A stretch of 64,000 nucleotides of DNA, taken from Thamnaconus septentrionalis (lineage: Eukaryota; Chordata; Actinopteri; Tetraodontiformes; Monacanthidae). Positions 58,614 to 64,000 of the stretch are shown here, piece by piece (positions within the stretch are counted from its first letter, which is position 1; each line of letters opens with the position of its first letter). Location: contig CM020510.1 in the NCBI GenBank assembly GCA_009823395.1, forward strand, positions 16,906,273 to 16,970,272, given 5' to 3'. Under the pieces are notes generated by a model. The model made no database searches and was not told the DNA's origin. It saw only the letters and a program-made list of their open reading frames with translations. The position numbers were made by a program, and so were the translations under genes.

Positions 58614-59494
58614 CTGCGTCAAGGGGTGGGAGAAAGAGGAGAGAAACAGACAAAGGAGGGCTTGAAAAACAGTTTGAAATGAAAGCGGGCTCATCAGCCT
58701 CTAAAACCGCGCTCCTTTTCCACATCTACTCAAGCTATACTCAGAGATAATGACACCCCTGGTCTGGCGCTAAAGCTCCCAAATAAACACGTTGAGTTTT
58801 TTTTTTTGCTCTCGCTTTGCTCAGAAAAATCAACAACGTTTGTTGGTTTTTAAGCATCAGACCGGCCCAGAGCAGAAACCTCCTGGTGGTCTGGCACCAG
58901 GTGGAGCCAACTTCAAAAGACAAACTGCTGTTTAAAGCCTGTTTTTTTTTCCCCTATTTTTTTGCAACCGCTGCAACTTAATGAGGTATCCTTTAATGAC
59001 CAATGTGTAACTTTCGAGGCGATCTATTGGCACAAAATGAATCAGATGACACATTTGAGTATTTTAAACACAGCCACAAAACGCCCACATCATTGCGGGG
59101 CCGGCCATGTTGCGCCTACACATTTACGCAGTAGCCCAGAAACAGAACGGAGATCCTGTTTGGGGTTTTGGGGTTTTTACCGTGATATCACAGCTGGGCC
59201 TAGAGAGATGTCAGCGCATCATCACTGTGGCCTCTGCCACATGGAATTTGCTGATGAGAGCAAAATATCTACAGGGTGGCTGTGTGGTGGTCACTTGCCC
59301 TCTGCAGGGGAGGGATAATATGCCTCCACCCTGGGCACAATGCAGCATGTGATATATGGGTATCAATTTGTTTCCAGCTACACATCTCCGAGTGTAAATA
59401 ATTTAATTCCCTCCTAGAGAGCGATGGGATTTTTTTTTTTTTCTTTTGCGAAATGTCAATGATTCCTTTTTAGCATAATCCAATTTCTCCTCAC

Positions 59495-59579
59495 CGTGAA
59501 CGCCGATCATGTGCTCCAGGATCAGGACCCTCTCAGCCAGGATCTTCAGGGCCTCCCTCAGCTGCTGCACGGCTTCCCC
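59495..59579 (-). CDS. col26a1: col26a1 C-terminal helix exon
   Basis: The exon reads GEAVQQLREALKILAERVLI, then LEHMIGVH, nearly identical to human COL26A1 GEGVQQLREALKILAERVLI (recalled). It is an amphipathic heptad-like helix, plausibly a trimerisation element. Acceptor is TTGGTGCAG; donor CACG|GTGAGG, phase 1. This is the strongest single piece of evidence for the gene identity. Confidence 0.96.
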
Positions 59580-59668
59580 CTGCACCAATAACACCGCCGC
59601 GTTCACTTCAGCTTGTTTTTTCGAAATGAAGCCGGGAGGAAAAAAAGAAGCAGACTTTGTTTTCGAAC

Positions 59669-59713
59669 CTCATTCAGGCCCTCCCCTGGCTCTCCTTTAG
59701 GTCCTGGTGCTCC
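59669..59713 (-). CDS. col26a1: col26a1 collagenous exon (45 bp), end of the triple helix
   Basis: The exon reads GAPGPKGEPGEGLNE, the last Gly-X-Y triplets before the C-terminal domain. Acceptor is CTTGTCAG. The donor is GAG|GTTCGA, a poor match to consensus after GT; reading through would add VRKQS and run on, so the boundary is set by in-frame continuation with the next exon (GEAVQQ). Confidence 0.85.
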
Positions 59714-59800
59714 CTGACAAGGTGCAGCAAAAACAATCAAAGACATGTTGCGTGCGCGTCTGTGAGTGTATTTTATGTAACACGATAACCTTGTACTCAC

Positions 59801-59836
59801 AGGCAGACCCTGCTCGCCCGTTGCACCTGGTGGCCC
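59801..59836 (-). CDS. col26a1: col26a1 collagenous exon (36 bp)
   Basis: This 36-bp exon encodes GPPGATGEQGLP, exactly four Gly-X-Y triplets, with acceptor CACTGCCAG and donor CCT|GTGAGT. Phase 0 at both ends and a multiple of 9 bp follow the usual collagen exon rule. Confidence 0.9.
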
Positions 59837-60210
59837 CTGGCAGTGAGGAGGGAAAACGGTGAGAACAAGTTAGGATTCCTGCTCACACACACACATTTCT
59901 ACTGACTTGCATTCTTCATCCCCCGTGCTAATCAGACTCTTTGTACTGATCTCAAAGGTTAAATCACCCAGTAAAGGAAACGGATCAGGTTTAAAGACAG
60001 AGTAACACAAGAGAGGGGGCCAAAGGGAGAGGAGGAGGGGTTGGGGGAGGCGAGGGAGGATAGTATGAATATTAGGTGCAATTTAAAGAGCATTTCTGGG
60101 CTACGGTTCCCCTCTGATGAGTACAAATTCCCATTAAAGTAACATCAGTTAAAAAGCTAAAGAAAACAAAGCTAACCTAAGACTAAGGTCAGAGTTGATG
60201 GTGCTCTCAC

Positions 60211-60273
60211 CTGTTCACCGGGATCTCCCTTAGGCCCAGGATGCCCCGTCACGCCTTGACTGCCATCTTTGCC
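60211..60273 (-). CDS. col26a1: col26a1 collagenous exon (63 bp)
   Basis: The exon reads GKDGSQGVTGHPGPKGDPGE, then Q: seven complete Gly-X-Y triplets, phase 0 at both ends, with donor CAG|GTGAGA. The acceptor TGATGTAAG is pyrimidine-poor. Confidence 0.9.
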
Positions 60274-60379
60274 CTTACATCAGTGAAATTGTGAAAGAAC
60301 AAACAAATGAAAATTGTCACAGTGCCGGGAAAACTGTATATTGATTATTTCTGAGTGATCCGAAGACTTGGAAACGTAC

Positions 60380-60432
60380 GTCTCGTCCTGGCCAACCTGG
60401 CACACCCGCAGGTCCTCGCAGTCCCGGAGGGC
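60380..60432 (-). CDS. col26a1: col26a1 collagenous exon (53 bp)
   Basis: The exon reads (G)PPGLRGPAGVPGWPGRD with acceptor CACCACAG and donor GAC|GTACGT. It moves from phase 1 at its start to phase 0 at its end. A 47-bp near-perfect hairpin lies about 220 bp upstream in the preceding intron. Confidence 0.92.
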
Positions 60433-60651
60433 CTGTGGTGTCAGTTGTGAACATCTGAGATCACCTTCATGCAGGTTTGACTTTAACGCTATAATTCTAC
60501 CCTGAAATAATCGTGGCCTAGTTTGATTTAGGTCGTGTCATCCTGTCAAGCCTAAATAAATGCATAGAGCTGAAAAATATATTTCTTTTTTCTGGATATC
60601 TCTACCAGTTTTTAAACCTACCTATAAATCTTAAAAACCTGCAATGTAACT

Positions 60652-60698
60652 CCATCAAATGGAATTACTACATCATATGTAGTAATACCATTTGATGG
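60652..60698. repeat. 47-bp near-perfect hairpin in a col26a1 intron
   Basis: Two 22-base arms (60652-60673 and 60677-60698) pair at 21 of 22 positions around a 3-base loop CAT. The arms begin CCATCAAATGG. The stem is too short for a normal pre-miRNA, and no flanking duplication was seen. Confidence 0.7.
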
Positions 60699-60841
60699 AA
60701 ACATGGATTTCTACATGCTTCCACAAGATAAGAGAAACATCATGTACACTATGCATTGCTGCATATATGTTTACTTTAATGTTCTGTCACAATGTAGCGT
60801 TTAACCTTATAACATGGACATTGAGCTCATTATTTTCACAC

Positions 60842-60925
60842 CTGAAGGGCCAACAGGACCAACTGGACCAGGAGGTCCAACGATGATGCGTGGCGCAGAG
60901 GTCGACTTAGGCTGTAGGAGATCCT
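60842..60925 (-). CDS. col26a1: col26a1 exon: interruption to second collagenous segment
   Basis: A split Gln is followed by DLLQPKSTSAPRIIVGPPGP, then VGPVGPS, with the Gly split at the donor TCAG|GTGTGA. Acceptor is CTTCTTCAG. Collagen periodicity resumes at VGPPGPVGPVG, parallel to human LAGVPGPRGPPG (recalled). Confidence 0.92.
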
Positions 60926-61169
60926 CTGAAGAAGAAGAAAAATGTTAGAACAACAGCTTCAGTTTCAACTGGTGAGGTTACAGTCAAAACTATAATTGAA
61001 ATTTATTGTGGAAAAACACAAGACAAGGAGAATTTGCACATGACGCCAATCACATTTGGTTCATAAATGTGTTATTCTTCAATTACTGTCAATGCTTCTA
61101 TCGTATCAATTACACTTTTTTTCTGGGATAAACTAGATTCAATTACGCGCTGTGGTGAGTGTCTTTTTT

Positions 61170-61191
61170 GTGTGTGTGTGTGTGTGTGTGT
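61170..61191. repeat. (TG)n microsatellite
   Basis: Eleven TG units in the large col26a1 intron. Confidence 0.9.
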
Positions 61192-62395
61192 AAATGAGTT
61201 AAGAAAAAAAATCAACTGCCTTATGTGCCTCATGTGACCAACACACGTCAACGACAGTTTTATTGTTATTTATTGCCAGAATATCAGAACAGTGAAATCC
61301 AGCCAAAGACATTCACATCAAGGTGTGCACTAGACGCACATGCTATCATAGAGCAACACAAACAAACAGAAAAACCCTCCAGAGATACTGCCTGATTTTT
61401 CCGCTATCACTTCATAGCTACAAATGCCATACGATGCGTTTTGTTGTTGTCATTTCACATTCTGGCCGCGTCGCTCAATGTTCCATTGCTTGCGATGAAA
61501 GCGGACCTAAAAAAAACCTGAGGGCTATCCCTCCCCTCTTCCCAGCGTTAACAGAAGGACATCAAGGCTCCCCAACTGGGCCGCATAGCTTCATCTAGAG
61601 TCAGCAAGCGGATTAAACACAGTGTGACCGATGAGAACAGCTGCCTGATCCTAAAGAGATCCCGTTTAATGGAGCCGTAAACGCTCGCACACGATCTCCC
61701 CCCTCGCAGGAAACATCCAGGCCCTGGAAGTCAGGCCTTGTTCTCAGCGTGTTGGCCATTGCAAGTCACGCTTGTAAATATGAATTTTGTTTGCAACCGC
61801 GCTTTGGTTTTCCCTCCGCTCTCTGACATATGTGTTGAAATGGCGGCGTAGCATTATGGCTGCGTTCCACGGTAGGGCTCTGGAAGGAGCACATTTCCCT
61901 CTGGAACTAATTTTCTAATGTTACAGCCTCATCGAGTCTGGCTGCCTCTTCGAGAAACTCCACATGAGTGGCAGACTATCTCCCTCCCTTGTTCATAGCT
62001 AACCCAGATTTTGGCTCGGGGCCGCAGTCTGTTCCCCCAAACGCAGACTGTTGTGCTGACAGCTAACAAATTAGGCCTGATTTACAGCCAGTTGGCCCCC
62101 CCTCAGCGTACACGGTCTCACAGACCCAAATCTACATAGTTTTAGACCCGCAGACATGGTCCCGGGCTCAGAAGAGCAGATGCAGCCAAAAAAGCCTAAT
62201 CGGAGCCAGCAGTGCTCATGATGTAATAATTATAGCACAGACTTCTACTGCCTCCCTGTGGTGGAACCTCTGTTTTTAACATGAGAAGTGCCAGATTTTG
62301 CACTTGGGAGCCTTTTTTGCTGGAGAACTGACAAAGAGTTGTTTATATAATTAATATGTGGTTACCTGAATGTGTTTTTTAAACTCATCTGACTA

Positions 62396-62665
62396 CCTAA
62401 TCTACCATCCATCCAGCCATTTACCTGGCACTCAGGATCTCATGGTCTGGATAACTATTTGCGCTCACAGCCAATTTAGAGTTGCCAATTAGCCTAATGT
62501 GCATGTCTTCGAAGTGTGGGAGGAAGCAGGAGCACCGGGCGGGAACCCAGGCAGACACAGGGGGAACATGGAAACTCCACACAGAAAGGCCCCGGGCCTG
62601 GGAATGGAACCTGCAACCCTCTCATCTGACAGTGTGATGACAGCAAGCATTGTGTGGCCCTCACC
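62396..62665. repeat. widespread fish interspersed repeat
   Basis: The order of CCATCCATCCAGCC, CAATTTAGAGTTGCCAATTA, GTGGGAGGAAGCAGGAG, AACATGGAAACTCCACACAG and AAAGGCCCCGGG matches a repeat I recall as abundant in teleosts. It often starts with CATCCATCC and contains AACATGCAAACTCCACACAG. Class not assigned. Confidence 0.6.
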
Positions 62666-63255
62666 GAATCTCAAAATCTTGCGATTTCCTATCATTCTGT
62701 TGTTGGTGTTGAAGCTAAAAAGGTTGGATTGGAAAGACCCAAACACGTGGAAACAATTAAATCTTAATCCAAACCATCCAATTGCTGCAAAAAAAAAAAA
62801 AAACCCTGACACTTTCCATTACAAGTGGAAGGCCGTGCTGCTCAAAGCTTGAAATGTACTTATGTTGCTTACTATACTCAAAAACAGCTGCAGCACGCTT
62901 CAGTCTCACTGCTTCCACCTGTGCAGCTTTTTAAAAGCCATTTTCCATACATAGAAATCCACCTGGCCCGGGCCTCGTCTGCTGCCTCACACAATGGTTG
63001 TAAAGAGAACGGGATGGAACTAACAGATGAGATATGGGCGTGTGAGAATGGTGCAGCATTGGGCGGATGTATTGTAATAAATGGCCTAGAGTTTGGGCAT
63101 CACTTCAGACTGTATAAAAAGAAGGGGGTTTTGTGGGTGACTACAACAAGTGGACTTCTGTGTCAGAGATCCACTTTTTTGAGCCCGGGTACAGTGTTTT
63201 AGTATTTTAGTGCTTGCTTATATTAAGAAGGAGAGTGGTGAAATGGCTCACTCAC

Positions 63256-63384
63256 GTTGACTGTAAACGGTAAAAACATCACCACGCTGTTGGACAAAAG
63301 GGGAGCTTGGTCCTGGCGGGCCTGGTGGACCTGGTGGCCCTGGGAGCCCATTTTCTCCCATAATACCTCTGTCTCCCTTTGGTC
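63256..63384 (-). CDS. col26a1: col26a1 exon: end of first collagenous segment and start of interruption
   Basis: After the split Gly the exon reads PKGDRGIMGENGLPGPPGPP, continues GPPGPSSPFVQQ, then leaves Gly-X-Y with RGDVFTVYSQ. Acceptor is TGCTTAG; donor is CAAC|GTGAGT, phase 1. Human COL26A1 likewise leaves the triple helix after GNPGPSPNSPQG (recalled). The RGD tripeptide in the interruption is a possible integrin motif, unproven. Confidence 0.92.
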
Positions 63385-63730
63385 CTAAGCAACAATGCAA
63401 AGCAAATCACAGTCACAGGGAAGTGACAAACTCAGACAACTTCAGATGTTGCAAACAGAAATCTATCTTTTATAAAGGTAACAAAACTGAAGCAAAGTCA
63501 CAGACCTGGATGAAGATACATTGTACATTGGACAGGACAACCAAGGTGAAACAGACAGGGCAACAGAGAAGAAACAACCATGATGAGACAACAAGCGAAC
63601 ACAGACAAGGACTGTTTATACAAGAAGGCAGGGAAACACAGGTGAGAACAATTAACTGCAGGAATGACAACGAGACACAGGTGATGGAATCAAGGAAGTG
63701 AAATACAGAAAATACAAGGGGAGACGAGAC

Positions 63731-63780
63731 AATAACAATAAACAATAAACAAACAATAAATCAATAAATAAACAATAAAT
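63731..63780. repeat. (AATAAAC)n-like A-rich tandem repeat
   Basis: Irregular AATAAAC and AATAAAT units, ending about 60 bp beyond the donor of the first col26a1 exon in the window. Confidence 0.75.
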
Positions 63781-63839
63781 CAGGTCAAAGAACATATAGG
63801 ACAACAATGGAACATACAACAGCATCCAAAAAAGATTAC

Positions 63840-63935
63840 CAATGGGTCCAGGAAGACCTGCTCTTCCAGCCGGTCCTGGAGGTCCAGCAGAACCAGGAAG
63901 CCCTAGTGGTCCCATTGGCCCAGGAGGACCCCTGC
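63840..63935 (-). CDS. col26a1: col26a1 collagenous exon (first in window)
   Basis: The exon encodes RGPPGPMGPLGLPGSAGPPG, then PAGRAGLPGPI, ending ATTG|GTAATC, phase 1, so that Gly is split. The acceptor CTCACAG leaves GC before the Arg codon; the previous exon must supply the first base of that codon, and a Ser there (A|GC) would keep perfect Gly-X-Y register. Sequence upstream is outside the window. Confidence 0.88.
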
Positions 63936-64000
63936 CTGTGAGAGAGCAATTAGAATGCGCTTTGATCCAGCAAATGTAGCATGTGGAGATTAAAAGATGG

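Larger units (their letters stand above)
60926..63255 (-). other. col26a1: large col26a1 intron
   Basis: This 2.3-kb intron holds a (TG)n tract (61170-61191), a dispersed repeat (62396-62665) and an A15 tract after 62789. No exon is seen; the flanking exons join in frame. Confidence 0.65.
58483..63935 (-). other. col26a1: col26a1 gene, 3' part (last nine coding exons)
   Basis: Collagen XXVI alpha-1 (EMID2) is a secreted matrix protein with an N-terminal EMI domain, two collagenous segments and a C-terminal non-collagenous region. Nine minus-strand exons join in frame. They encode Gly-X-Y repeats interrupted by a roughly 40-residue non-collagenous linker, then QQLREALKILAERVLILEHM, which is almost identical to human COL26A1 (recalled), and a basic C-terminus ending RRAPL. 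All splice sites are GT-AG, and most collagenous exons start at, or one base into, a Gly codon, as is normal for collagens. The signal peptide, EMI domain and first collagenous exons lie beyond position 64000. Same-strand linkage to cux1 supports the assignment, since human COL26A1 is close to CUX1. Confidence 0.93.

Noticed and set aside
60652..60698. microRNA precursor
   Set aside because: The stem is only 22 bp with a 3-base loop, too short for Drosha/Dicer processing.
63420..63720. LTR-like repeat next to the first col26a1 exon (ACACAGGTGAGAACAATTAA motif)
   Set aside because: The motif is reminiscent of repeats seen in fish introns, but no termini, duplications or coding remnants could be defined.

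Overview
This is vertebrate nuclear DNA, almost certainly from a ray-finned (probably percomorph) teleost. Short exons with GT-AG splice sites are separated by long introns. (CA)n, (GA)n and homopolymer tracts are very dense. Several repeats look like teleost mobile elements: hAT-type and Harbinger-type MITEs, an L1-clade LINE tail, and tRNA-SINE or LINE tails. No prokaryotic, CRISPR or plasmid features are present.

Three protein-coding genes are supported. (1) Positions 42484 down to 2937 on the minus strand hold the first eight coding exons of cux1 (cut-like homeobox 1 / CCAAT displacement protein; the same exons also encode the N-terminus of the Golgi protein CASP in mammals). They give about 235 residues of the N-terminal coiled coil, and the gene continues beyond position 1. 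Exon 1 lies in a GC-rich promoter with ETS- and YY1-like sites; intron 1 is about 18 kb. (2) Positions 49250-50347 on the plus strand hold a complete intronless GT10 alpha-1,3-fucosyltransferase (365 aa, type II membrane protein), most like the FUT9/FUT4 group. (3) Positions 63935 down to 58483 on the minus strand hold the last nine coding exons of col26a1 (collagen XXVI alpha-1 / EMID2). They carry the Gly-X-Y segments, one non-collagenous interruption and the conserved C-terminal helix; the 5' part with the EMI domain lies beyond position 64000.

The order col26a1-cux1, with both genes on the same strand, matches human 7q22.1 from memory. There MYL10 occupies the gap where this window has the fucosyltransferase. 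The genes do not form a pathway: cux1 is a transcription factor / Golgi coiled-coil locus, the fucosyltransferase makes Lewis-type glycans in the Golgi, and col26a1 is an extracellular matrix gene.

Intron 4 of cux1 (9728-15148) is a transposon hotspot: an L1 ORF2 tail, a retroposed fragment with exact target-site duplications, a Harbinger-type MITE with TTA duplications and a LINE/SINE tail. Introns 1 and 2 each carry one copy of the same roughly 490-bp MITE. Intron 6 holds a MITE rich in the CUX1 recognition hexamer ATCGAT. A hAT-type MITE with an 8-bp target duplication lies between the fucosyltransferase and col26a1. I found no evidence of a wholly new system. The most notable points are the fucosyltransferase's location, transposon-borne CUX1-type motifs within cux1, and a nearly perfect 47-bp hairpin in a col26a1 intron.
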